A DNA stretch of 64,000 bases from Shewanella cutis (GTDB taxonomy: Bacteria > Pseudomonadota > Gammaproteobacteria > Enterobacterales > Shewanellaceae), in assembly GCF_022410515.1 (NCBI RefSeq), contig NZ_JACSDI010000004.1:170964-234963 (forward strand). Reading direction: 5' to 3'. The notes beneath the pieces were generated by a model, which was given only the letters and a program-made list of their open reading frames with translations, was not told where the DNA came from and did no database searches. The position numbers and the translations under genes were made by a program. Positions 9,646 through 18,143 of this stretch are shown here, piece by piece (positions within the stretch are counted from its first letter, which is position 1; each line of letters opens with the position of its first letter).

Positions 9646-10497
9646 ATGGCATTATTTTCATTACTGGTCGCCATTCTTGTGGAGCGATTAAAGTTTCTTC
9701 CCGCTGCTTGGCAATGTGATCGCGTGCTGCAATCTTACCAATCTACCTTTTTTGGTGATAAAGCCTCCCTTAACAGCACCAACATGCTGCTGGCATTGAT
9801 AATACCCGCCGTTGTGGTTTATCTGTTGGGCTGGATTGTGTCTGATATGTTTTGGGGACTACTAAACCTCGCCCTATGGGTGCTGGTGGCGATTATTTGT
9901 TTTAACCATCAAAAACAACGCGATACTTTTAAAAAATATATGCAGGCCGCTTGCCGCTCCGATGTACAGGCCTGTTACCACTATGCCGCTGAGTTAGATT
10001 GCAGTGAGTGTTTAAATGCGGTTTCTGAAAAAGACTTAGGTGCCAAGGTGGGGCAGAGCGTTGCTTGGATTAACTATCGCTACTACGGCGCAGTGGCATT
10101 ATGTTTTATCTTCCTTGGCCCAGTCGGCGCGGTGTTATATTGTACCGCTCGCTTTTATGCCGAAGAGAATGTGCGTAAGTCGCTTAATTTACCGCTGATT
10201 GAAGATATTATGTTTGTTATGGATTGGATCCCGAGTCGGATATTTTCCTTTGGCTATGCGCTCAGTGGTCAGTTTAGCGAAGGGCTCTCGGCTTGGCGTG
10301 ACCATGCCTTAAATATTCATGCGAGTGCCAGACGAGTGGTGGCAGAAACGGCGTTAGCCTCTCAGCCGCTGCCTGAGGAGTCGAGTGCACCAGTTTGTGT
10401 ACAATCGACATTAGCATTATTAGTCTTAAGTAAACGCAACTTTACTTTGATGGTTGCCGTGCTGTCGCTGCTGACCATTTTTGGGTTGGTGAATTAA
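9646..10497 (+). CDS. ampE: Regulatory signalling modulator protein AmpE
   Basis: AmpE is an inner-membrane protein encoded next to ampD in beta-lactamase regulation loci; its biochemical role is unsettled. The start at 9646 (MALFSLLVAILVERLKFLP) is chosen over an upstream frame-open codon at 9604 because it has AAGGAG at the right distance and matches the family N-terminus. The resulting 283 residues include the N-terminal hydrophobic segment, a central pair of membrane spans, and a C-terminal span after residue 265. Conserved AINYRYYGA-like text is present (VAWINYRYYGA). Confidence 0.9.
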   Translation: MALFSLLVAILVERLKFLPAAWQCDRVLQSYQSTFFGDKASLNSTNMLLALIIPAVVVYLLGWIVSDMFWGLLNLALWVLVAIICFNHQKQRDTFKKYMQAACRSDVQACYHYAAELDCSECLNAVSEKDLGAKVGQSVAWINYRYYGAVALCFIFLGPVGAVLYCTARFYAEENVRKSLNLPLIEDIMFVMDWIPSRIFSFGYALSGQFSEGLSAWRDHALNIHASARRVVAETALASQPLPEESSAPVCVQSTLALLVLSKRNFTLMVAVLSLLTIFGLVN

Positions 10498-10500
10498 TAA

Positions 10501-10675
10501 AAGGACGCTGCGCGGCTTCTAGAATCTAGGACGCAGCAAAAAGTGCTGCTCTAGGACGCCACTTCGTGGCTCTAGCACCTAAAACCTAGAATCTAGAATC
10601 TATAAGGGCGCAGCCCGTTCTGCTTTTTCTAGCAGCTGCGCTTTTTGCAGCGCTCTAGAACCTAGCTGCTAGCAC
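10501..10675 (+). repeat. CTAG-type modular intergenic repeat, copy G (longest)
   Basis: This occupies the ampE-pdhR gap. It contains CTTCTAGAATCTAGGACG, GCAGCAAAAAGTGCTGC, CCACTTCGTGG, several CTAGAATCTAGAATC units, the end hairpin TATAAGGGCGCAGCCCG with CTGCTTTTTCTAG (about 10601-10633), then a second run, GCAGCTGCGCTTTTTGCAGCGCTCTAG. The region after the end hairpin resembles copy B. Confidence 0.8.
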
Positions 10676-10828
10676 CTGCTCTTGTTGTGGTTTAATGGTC
10701 TGACCCCTTGATGAGTTTTTTAGGCTATGCTCTCTCATCGTGAGCGGTTTTGAGTAGGATCACCTTTTAAGGTTGATTTTCAATCTGGACATCAAAAGTG
10801 TGATTTGATAAAGTGCGCTCACTCATAA

Positions 10829-10847
10829 AAATTGGTAAGACCAATTT
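10829..10847 (+). promoter_or_regulatory. PdhR operator
   Basis: The sequence is a perfect palindrome AAATTGGT-AAG-ACCAATTT. It fits the known PdhR consensus ATTGGT-N3-ACCAAT without mismatch. It ends 20 bp before the pdhR start, so PdhR bound here would repress its own operon; pyruvate relieves this in E. coli. Confidence 0.93.
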
Positions 10848-10867
10848 ACAACGGAGCTGAGCGCCAA

Positions 10868-11620
10868 ATGGCCTATAGCAAAATAAATCAGCCAAAAATT
10901 TCTGATGTGATCATGGCGCAACTCGAGCAAATGATCCTCGAAGGCAGTTTACAGCCCGGCCAGAAATTACCGCCGGAGCGTGAACTGGCTATCCAGTTTG
11001 AAGTGTCTCGCCCCTCATTGCGTGAAGCCATTCAAAAGCTTGAGGCGAAAGGGTTATTAATGCGCCGTCAAGGCGGTGGCACCTATGTTAAAGAACAACT
11101 CTGGCAGAGTCTTGCCGATCCAATCGTTGAATTAATGACTGCCGATCCAGAAAGTCAGTACGATTTGCTGGAGTTCCGTCATGCAACTGAAGGCATGATG
11201 GCCTATTTTGCCGCGTTGCGTGGCACCGACGCCGATATGCAGAATATCAAGCGTATGATCCTTGAGGTGGAAGCCGCCACCAATATCGAACAACAAGCCG
11301 CCGCGATTGTGCGTTTCTACCGTGCCGTCGCTGAAGCGTCACACAATGTGGCTATGTTGCATCTCGTACTCAGTTTAACCCCTGTGCTGCATAAGAATGT
11401 GGCGCAAAACTTGGAGCTTTTAAGCCGCCGCGAAGAAGCTTCCACTATGGCTAACGATCACAGACGAGCGCTGCTCGCTGCAATCGTTCGTCGTGATCCT
11501 GAAGCCGCCAGAGAAGCCTCGAATGAACACTTAAGTTACATCGAAGAGGTGATGTTATCTGTGCGGGAAGAAGATAGCCGGTTGCAGCGAAGTTTGCGCC
11601 GTTTAAAGAGTGGCGCTTAA
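10868..11620 (+). CDS. pdhR: Pyruvate dehydrogenase complex transcriptional repressor PdhR
   Basis: PdhR is a GntR/FadR-family repressor that senses pyruvate. The start is placed at the ATG at 10868 (MAYSKINQPKISDVI), which matches the E. coli protein start; an earlier TTG at 10832 lies inside the operator and is unlikely. The 250-residue protein has the winged-helix segment LPPERELAIQFEVSRPSLREAIQKLEAKGLLMRRQGGGT and a C-terminal FCD effector domain. It heads the pdhR-aceEF-lpdA gene group. Confidence 0.95.
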   Translation: MAYSKINQPKISDVIMAQLEQMILEGSLQPGQKLPPERELAIQFEVSRPSLREAIQKLEAKGLLMRRQGGGTYVKEQLWQSLADPIVELMTADPESQYDLLEFRHATEGMMAYFAALRGTDADMQNIKRMILEVEAATNIEQQAAAIVRFYRAVAEASHNVAMLHLVLSLTPVLHKNVAQNLELLSRREEASTMANDHRRALLAAIVRRDPEAAREASNEHLSYIEEVMLSVREEDSRLQRSLRRLKSGA

Positions 11621-11700
11621 GTTCACGCATTTAGCAGTAGCTAAAGCGGAATATGCCGCAAACACCATTCATTATCATGTATATAGAGAAGGACAGTGTC

Positions 11701-14367
11701 ATGTCTGAAGATATGCTACAAGACGTAGATCCGTTAGAGACTCAGGAATGGGTTGATGCCCTGCAAGCTGTATTAGAACAGGAAGGCCCTGAACGCGCCC
11801 ATTTCTTATTAGAGAAGCTGATCGATAAAGCCCGTCGCAATGGCACACACTTGCCTTACACTGCGACCACGGCTTATTTGAATACGATTCCAGCGGGTCT
11901 TGAGCCGCACATGCCGGGTAACCAAGAGATGGAACGTCGCATTCGTGCCATCATCCGTTGGAACGCTCTGGCAATGGTTCTGCGTGGTTCTAAAAAAGAT
12001 TTAGAATTAGGCGGCCATATTTCGAGTTTCGCTTCCAGTGCGACCATCTATGATGTGTGTTTCAACCACTTCTTCCGCGGACCAAATGAAAAAGACGGCG
12101 GCGACTTAGTGTATTTCCAGGGCCATATCGCTCCAGGTATTTATGCGCGTTCATTCTTAGAAGGTCGTTTAAGCGAAGATCAATTAGCTAACTTCCGTCA
12201 AGAAGTGGATGGCAAAGGTTTATCTTCTTATCCGCATCCTAAGTTGATGCCAGATTACTGGCAATTCCCAACAGTTTCTATGGGCTTAGGTCCAATCCAA
12301 GCGATTTACCAAGCGCGTTTCTTAAAATACCTAACTGACCGTGGTCTGAAGGATTGTTCAGCACAAACCGTTTACTGCTTCTTAGGTGACGGTGAGTGTG
12401 ATGAGCCAGAAGCCTTAGGTGCGATTGGTTTAGCGGCGCGTGAAGAGTTAGATAACTTAGTCTTTATCATCAACTGTAACTTGCAACGTCTGGACGGCCC
12501 AGTTCGCGGTAACGGTAAGATCATTCAAGAGCTGGAAGGTGAATTCCGCGGCGCAGGCTGGGAAGTGGTTAAAGTCATTTGGGGTCGTTATTGGGACCCA
12601 TTATTGGCCCGTGATACCAGCGGTAAACTGCTGCAGTTAATGGAAGAAACCGTTGACGGTGAATACCAAAACTGTAAAGCCAAAGGTGGCGCTTATACCC
12701 GCGAACACTTCTTCGGCAAATACCCTGAAACCGCCGAAATGGTGGCGAATATGTCAGACGATGACATTTGGCGCTTAAACCGTGGCGGTCATGACCCAGT
12801 TAAAGTGTACGCGGCATTAGATCACGCCCAAAAAACCAAAGGTCGCCCAACGGTGATCCTGGCGAAAACCGTTAAGGGTTATGGCTTAGGTGATGCTGGT
12901 GAAGGTAAAAACATCGCCCACAACGTGAAGAAAATGGGTATCGAGTCTATCCGTTATTTCCGCGATCGTTTCAATATCCCGATTCCAGACGATCAATTAG
13001 AAGATCTGCCGTTCTACCACCCAGGTCCAGATTCGGAAGAAGTGAAGTACATGATGAGCCGTCGTGCCGCACTACATGGTAGCGTGCCACAACGTCGTGA
13101 GAAGTTCAGCGAAGAGCTGGAAGTGCCATCACTGAAGATTTTCGATTCGATTTTACAGGGCTCAAACGGCCGTGAAATTTCATCGACCATGGCGTTTGTT
13201 CGCGTACTGACTGCACTGTTAAAAGACAAGAAAATTGGCAAAAACATTGTGCCAATTATCCCTGACGAAGCGCGTACTTTCGGTATGGAAGGTCTGTTCC
13301 GCCAAGTGGGTATTTATGCCCACGAAGGCCAAAAATACGTACCGCAAGACTCTGACCAAGTGGCTTACTATCGTGAAGATAAAACCGGTCAAGTATTGCA
13401 AGAAGGGATTAACGAACTGGGTGCAATGTCATCTTGGGTAGCGGCTGCAACCAGCTACTCAGTTAACGATACACCGATGATTCCATTCTACATCTACTAC
13501 TCAATGTTCGGTTTCCAACGTATTGGTGACATGGCTTGGGCAGCGGGTGATATGCGTGCACGCGGCTTCTTAGTCGGTGGTACGTCTGGCCGTACAACCC
13601 TGAACGGTGAAGGGCTACAGCATCAGGATGGTCACAGCCACGTACTGGCTAACACTATTCCTAACTGTATTACCTACGATCCAACTTACGGTTATGAAAT
13701 TGCCGTTATCGTTCAAGATGGTATCCGTCGTATGTACGGCGAAAAACAAGAAGATATCTTCTACTACCTGACCACGATGAACGAAAACTATATTCAGCCT
13801 GAAATGCCAGAGGGTGCCGAGGAAGGTATCGTTAAAGGTATCTACAAGCTGGAAACGGTTAGCGGTTCGGGTAAAGGCAAAGTGCAGTTACTGAGCTGTG
13901 GCACTATTCTTGAGCAAACTCGTAAAGCGGCGCAGGCGCTGGCGAAAGACTTTGGTATCACTGCCGACGTATTTAGCGTGACCAGCTTCAACGAACTGAC
14001 TCGCGATGGTCAAGCGGCAGAACGTTGGAACATGCTGCACCCAACGCAAACGCCAAAACAAGCGTATATCAGCCAAGTGATCTCAAGTGATGCGCCTGCA
14101 ATTGCGGCGACTGACTATATGAAGATCTACGGCGAGCAGTTACGTGCATTTATGCCAACCGATTACAAAGTGCTAGGTACTGACGGTTTCGGTCGCTCAG
14201 ACAGCCGTGACAATCTGCGTCACCACTTCGAAGTGGACGCTAAGTTCATCGTCATCGCGGCACTGAAATCTCTGGTTGATCGTAAAGAGCTGCCTGTTGA
14301 TGTGTTAGCGAATGCCATCAAGGAATACGGCATCGACGCAGACAAGATCAATCCACAGTACGCGTAA
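11701..14367 (+). CDS. aceE: Pyruvate dehydrogenase E1 component (homodimeric type)
   Basis: AceE decarboxylates pyruvate using thiamine diphosphate and passes the acetyl group to the lipoyl domains of AceF. The start at 11701 (MSEDMLQDVDPLETQEWVDAL) has an AGAAGGA site; an in-frame ATG at 11653 would add an unrelated 16-residue tail. At 888 residues it matches E. coli (887). The thiamine-binding motif GDGECDEPEALG through INCN spans about residues 229-263. The aceF start follows 12 bp after the stop. Confidence 0.97.
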   Translation: MSEDMLQDVDPLETQEWVDALQAVLEQEGPERAHFLLEKLIDKARRNGTHLPYTATTAYLNTIPAGLEPHMPGNQEMERRIRAIIRWNALAMVLRGSKKDLELGGHISSFASSATIYDVCFNHFFRGPNEKDGGDLVYFQGHIAPGIYARSFLEGRLSEDQLANFRQEVDGKGLSSYPHPKLMPDYWQFPTVSMGLGPIQAIYQARFLKYLTDRGLKDCSAQTVYCFLGDGECDEPEALGAIGLAAREELDNLVFIINCNLQRLDGPVRGNGKIIQELEGEFRGAGWEVVKVIWGRYWDPLLARDTSGKLLQLMEETVDGEYQNCKAKGGAYTREHFFGKYPETAEMVANMSDDDIWRLNRGGHDPVKVYAALDHAQKTKGRPTVILAKTVKGYGLGDAGEGKNIAHNVKKMGIESIRYFRDRFNIPIPDDQLEDLPFYHPGPDSEEVKYMMSRRAALHGSVPQRREKFSEELEVPSLKIFDSILQGSNGREISSTMAFVRVLTALLKDKKIGKNIVPIIPDEARTFGMEGLFRQVGIYAHEGQKYVPQDSDQVAYYREDKTGQVLQEGINELGAMSSWVAAATSYSVNDTPMIPFYIYYSMFGFQRIGDMAWAAGDMRARGFLVGGTSGRTTLNGEGLQHQDGHSHVLANTIPNCITYDPTYGYEIAVIVQDGIRRMYGEKQEDIFYYLTTMNENYIQPEMPEGAEEGIVKGIYKLETVSGSGKGKVQLLSCGTILEQTRKAAQALAKDFGITADVFSVTSFNELTRDGQAAERWNMLHPTQTPKQAYISQVISSDAPAIAATDYMKIYGEQLRAFMPTDYKVLGTDGFGRSDSRDNLRHHFEVDAKFIVIAALKSLVDRKELPVDVLANAIKEYGIDADKINPQYA

Positions 14368-14379
14368 GAGGCAATAAAA

Positions 14380-16428
14380 ATGGCTGAATTAAAAGAAGTT
14401 TTTGTTCCTGATATCGGCGGCGATGAAGTACAGGTTATCGAAATCTGTGCAGCTGTGGGCGATACCTTAGCAGCGGAAGAGTCGATTCTGACCGTTGAAA
14501 GCGACAAGGCGACCATGGATATTCCTGCGCCTTTCGCAGGTGTGTTAGCCGAATTGAAAGTGGCTGTTGGTGACAAAGTCAGCGAAGGCACCTTAATTGC
14601 ATTGATACAAGCAGCGGGTGCATCTGCTCAAGCTGCTGCGCCAGTTGCTCAAGCTGCCGCTCCTGCGCCAGCCCCAGTACAAGCGGCTCCTGCCCCTGTG
14701 GCTGCCGCGCCTGCGACGGGCGCATCCAAACTGGTTGAAACTAAGGTTGTCGAAATCAGTGTGCCTGATATCGGTGGCGACACCGATGTATCGGTTATCG
14801 AAGTCTTAGTTGCCGCTGGCGATAAGATTGAGGTTGACGCTGGCCTTATCACGCTAGAAACCGACAAAGCGACCATGGACGTACCATCGCCATTCGCGGG
14901 GGTGGTAAAAGAAGTGAAAGTGGCTGTGGGTGACAAGGTTTCCCAAGGCTCATTAGTGATCATGCTCGAAGTGGGTGGCGCGGCTCCTGCTGCAGCTCAA
15001 CAAGCGAGCGCGCCAGCAGCGTCAACTCCTGTAGCTCAAGCGGCATCTTCCGTCACACAAGCAGCAGCGCCTGTTGCTCCAGTAGCTGCTGTGCCAGTGG
15101 TTGCGGTTAAAGAAATCCAAGTGCCTGATATTGGCGATGCCAGCAATGTTGATGTGATCGAAGTGCTAGTGTCTGTGGGTGATATGATCAGTGCTGACCA
15201 AGGTTTGATCACACTCGAAACCGATAAAGCGACCATGGAAGTGCCTGCACCATTCGCCGGCAAACTGCTGTCGTTAACCGTTAAAGTCGGTGACAAGGTT
15301 TCTCAAGGTAGCGTGATTGCGACGATTGAAACTACTTCCGTTGCAACAGCAAGTGCTGGCATTGCGCCAGCGCCAGTAGCTCAAGCCGCAGCTCCTGCTC
15401 CTGTTGCCCAAGAAGCGGCACCAGCCCCTGTTGCTGCGGCGCCGAGCCGTCCGCCCGTTCCACATCACCCAAGTGCGGGTGCGCCAGTGTCTACGGGGGC
15501 GGTGCATGCGTCTCCAGCGGTTCGCCGTTTGGCCCGTGAATTTGGTGTGGATCTCACTCAAGTGACGGGTTCTGGCCGTAAAGGTCGCATCATGAAGGAA
15601 GACGTACAGGCGTATGTGAAGTACGAACTGTCGCGTCCTAAGGCGACAGCGGCAACCTCAGTTGCAGCGGGTAACGGTGGTGGTCTGCAAGTGATTGCTG
15701 CGCCTAAAGTGGATTTCAGCAAGTTTGGTGAAGTGGAAGAAATTCCATTAAGCCGTATTCAGAAGATCTCTGGTCCAAACCTGCACCGCAACTGGGTAAC
15801 GATTCCCCACGTGACTCAGTTCGATGAAGCTGATATCACCGAAATGGAAGAGTTCCGTAAGCAGCAGAACGACGCGGCGGCGAAGAAAAAAGCCGATTAT
15901 AAGATCACTCCGCTGGTCTTTATGATGAAAGCCGTGGCGAAAACGTTGCAACAGTTCCCAGTGTTCAACTCAAGCCTAAGCAGTGACGGCGAATCACTGA
16001 TCCAGAAGAAGTACTACCATATCGGTGTGGCGGTGGATACGCCAAACGGTCTCGTTGTGCCAGTGGTACGTAATGTGGATAAGAAAGGCATCATCGAGTT
16101 ATCTCGTGAGCTGGCCGATATTTCTATCCGCGCTCGCGATGGTAAGCTCAAATCTGCCGATATGCAGGGCAGCTGCTTCACGATTTCAAGTTTAGGTGGC
16201 ATTGGTGGTACAGCGTTTACCCCAATCGTTAACTACCCAGACGTGGCGATTTTAGGTGTGTCTAAATCTGAAATTAAGCCTAAGTGGAATGGTAAAGAGT
16301 TCGAGCCTAAATTGATGTTGCCACTGTCGCTATCCTACGATCACCGCGTGATCGATGGTGCAATGGCGGCACGCTTTAGCGTGACCCTGTCAGGAATTCT
16401 GTCCGATATTCGTACTTTGATTCTGTAA
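14380..16428 (+). CDS. aceF: Pyruvate dehydrogenase E2, dihydrolipoyl acetyltransferase
   Basis: AceF forms the core of the pyruvate dehydrogenase complex and transfers acetyl to CoA. The 682-residue protein has three N-terminal lipoyl domains, each with a DKATM lipoylation motif (first lysine at residue 43), joined by Ala/Pro-rich linkers. A peripheral subunit-binding domain ([15 protein letters not shown]...[13 protein letters not shown]) follows, then the catalytic domain ending in [15 protein letters not shown] with the active-site histidine. Three lipoyl domains is the E. coli arrangement. Confidence 0.97.
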   Translation: MAELKEVFVPDIGGDEVQVIEICAAVGDTLAAEESILTVESDKATMDIPAPFAGVLAELKVAVGDKVSEGTLIALIQAAGASAQAAAPVAQAAAPAPAPVQAAPAPVAAAPATGASKLVETKVVEISVPDIGGDTDVSVIEVLVAAGDKIEVDAGLITLETDKATMDVPSPFAGVVKEVKVAVGDKVSQGSLVIMLEVGGAAPAAAQQASAPAASTPVAQAASSVTQAAAPVAPVAAVPVVAVKEIQVPDIGDASNVDVIEVLVSVGDMISADQGLITLETDKATMEVPAPFAGKLLSLTVKVGDKVSQGSVIATIETTSVATASAGIAPAPVAQAAAPAPVAQEAAPAPVAAAPSRPPVPHHPSAGAPVSTGAVHASPAVRRLAREFGVDLTQVTGSGRKGRIMKEDVQAYVKYELSRPKATAATSVAAGNGGGLQVIAAPKVDFSKFGEVEEIPLSRIQKISGPNLHRNWVTIPHVTQFDEADITEMEEFRKQQNDAAAKKKADYKITPLVFMMKAVAKTLQQFPVFNSSLSSDGESLIQKKYYHIGVAVDTPNGLVVPVVRNVDKKGIIELSRELADISIRARDGKLKSADMQGSCFTISSLGGIGGTAFTPIVNYPDVAILGVSKSEIKPKWNGKEFEPKLMLPLSLSYDHRVIDGAMAARFSVTLSGILSDIRTLIL

Positions 16429-16434
16429 ACAAAT

Positions 16435-16459
16435 AAGGCTGCTCATCTAGAGTGGCCTT
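16435..16459 (+). terminator. Terminator-like hairpin after aceF
   Basis: AAGGCTGCTC and GAGTGGCCTT pair over 10 positions with two wobbles around a 5-nt loop, followed by TTGTTTATT. It begins 7 bp after the aceF stop and probably causes partial termination before lpdA. Confidence 0.6.
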
Positions 16460-16491
16460 TTGTTTATTGTGATCAGTATCAAACACAGGTT

Positions 16492-16524
16492 AAAATGCGC
16501 CCACCTTACGCGCTGGCGCATTTT
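16492..16524. terminator. Second hairpin in the aceF-lpdA gap
   Basis: A perfect 10-bp stem AAAATGCGCC (16492-16501) / GGCGCATTTT (16515-16524) has a 13-nt loop. A and T runs are built into the stem ends, so it could act on either strand. It lies 54 bp before lpdA and may be a leader attenuator or a processing site. Confidence 0.5.
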
Positions 16525-16577
16525 CGGTTGGCAGGATTACTCCCCTCCAACGGATTGAATGAGAATTAGAGGAAAAC

Positions 16578-18005
16578 ATGAGTAACGAAATCAAAACTCA
16601 GGTAGTGGTATTAGGTGCGGGTCCTGCGGGATATTCTGCGGCCTTCCGTGCGGCGGATTTAGGTCTGGAAACCGTTATTGTTGAACGTTTTAGCACTTTA
16701 GGTGGTGTGTGCCTTAACGTGGGTTGTATCCCATCTAAAGCCCTGTTACACGTTGCTAAAGTCATCGAAGAAGCCAAAGCTGTTGCGGCGCACGGTGTGG
16801 TGTTCGGCGAGCCAACCATCGATTTAGACAAGTTACGCAGCTTCAAGCAAAAAGTGATCAGCCAGTTGACTGGCGGCTTAGGCGGCATGTCTAAAATGCG
16901 TAAAGTTAACGTTGTTAATGGCTTCGGTAAATTCTCTGGCCCTAACAGCCTAGAAGTGACTGCTGAAGACGGTACTGTGACTGTCGTTAAGTTTGACCAA
17001 GCGATCATCGCTGCGGGTTCTCGTCCAATCAAACTGCCATTTATTCCCCATGAAGATCCACGTATTTGGGATTCGACCGACGCATTAGAACTGAAAGAAG
17101 TCCCTGGCAAATTGTTGGTAATGGGCGGCGGTATTATCGGTTTAGAAATGGGTACGGTTTACTCTTCTCTGGGCAGTGAAATCGACGTGGTTGAAATGTT
17201 CGACCAAGTGATCCCTGCGGCTGACAAAGACGTTGTTCGCGTATTCACTAAGCAAATCAAGAAGAAATTCAACCTAATCCTTGAAACTAAAGTCACCGCG
17301 GTTGAAGCCCGTGAAGATGGTATTTACGTTTCTATGGAAGGTAAGAGCGCACCAGCTGAGCCTGTACGTTACGATGCAGTGTTAGTTGCAATCGGTCGTA
17401 CGCCAAATGGCAAGCTGATCGACGCTGAAAAAGCGGGCGTTAAGATTGATGAGCGTGGTTTCATCAACGTAGACAAGCAATTACGTACTAACGTACCGCA
17501 CATCTACGCTATCGGTGACATCGTTGGTCAACCAATGTTGGCTCACAAAGGCGTGCACGAAGGCCACGTAGCGGCTGAAGTTATCGCGGGCATGAAGCAC
17601 TACTTCGATCCAAAAGTGATCCCATCAATCGCTTACACAGACCCTGAAGTGGCCTGGGTTGGTCTGACTGAGAAAGAAGCGAAAGAGCAAGGAATTGCTT
17701 ACGAAACCGCGACTTTCCCATGGGCTGCCAGCGGTCGTGCGATTGCGTCAGATTGCAGCGAAGGTATGACTAAGCTGATTTTCGATAAAGACACTCACCG
17801 CGTAATCGGTGGTGCAATTGTCGGTGTGAACGGTGGCGAGCTGTTAGGCGAAATCGGTCTAGCGATTGAAATGGGCTGTGATGCTGAAGATTTAGCATTA
17901 ACGATTCATGCTCACCCAACGCTGCATGAGTCTGTTGGTTTAGCGGCTGAAATCTACGAAGGTTCTATTACTGACTTGCCAAACCCAAAGGCAAAGAAAA
18001 AGTAA
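16578..18005 (+). CDS. lpdA: Dihydrolipoyl dehydrogenase (E3)
   Basis: LpdA reoxidises the dihydrolipoyl groups of pyruvate and 2-oxoglutarate dehydrogenases with NAD+. The 475-residue flavoprotein has the N-terminal FAD motif VVVLGAGPAGYSAA, the redox disulfide GGVCLNVGCIPSK (Cys about 45 and 50), the NAD-binding GGGIIGLEMG, and the catalytic HAHPTLHES near residue 446. Because E3 also serves other complexes, a separate promoter in the 149-bp aceF-lpdA gap is plausible. AGAGGAAA precedes the ATG. Confidence 0.97.
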   Translation: MSNEIKTQVVVLGAGPAGYSAAFRAADLGLETVIVERFSTLGGVCLNVGCIPSKALLHVAKVIEEAKAVAAHGVVFGEPTIDLDKLRSFKQKVISQLTGGLGGMSKMRKVNVVNGFGKFSGPNSLEVTAEDGTVTVVKFDQAIIAAGSRPIKLPFIPHEDPRIWDSTDALELKEVPGKLLVMGGGIIGLEMGTVYSSLGSEIDVVEMFDQVIPAADKDVVRVFTKQIKKKFNLILETKVTAVEAREDGIYVSMEGKSAPAEPVRYDAVLVAIGRTPNGKLIDAEKAGVKIDERGFINVDKQLRTNVPHIYAIGDIVGQPMLAHKGVHEGHVAAEVIAGMKHYFDPKVIPSIAYTDPEVAWVGLTEKEAKEQGIAYETATFPWAASGRAIASDCSEGMTKLIFDKDTHRVIGGAIVGVNGGELLGEIGLAIEMGCDAEDLALTIHAHPTLHESVGLAAEIYEGSITDLPNPKAKKK

Positions 18006-18021
18006 TCTAGGCTTATTTTAC

Positions 18022-18046
18022 AAAAGCGCCTTTTAGGCGCTTTTTT
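18022..18046 (+). terminator. Rho-independent terminator after lpdA
   Basis: AAAAGCGCC and GGCGCTTTT form a 9-bp stem with a TTTTA loop, followed by a run of T residues. It closes the pdhR-aceEF-lpdA gene group. Confidence 0.93.
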
Positions 18047-18143
18047 ATTGCCTAAGTAAAGATGTGACGTTAATGTGAATGTGTGAGTGTATTCAGGCTG
18101 TTGAACTGTTACTGTACAACTATGGTGTGAAGTAAGTCGTCAG

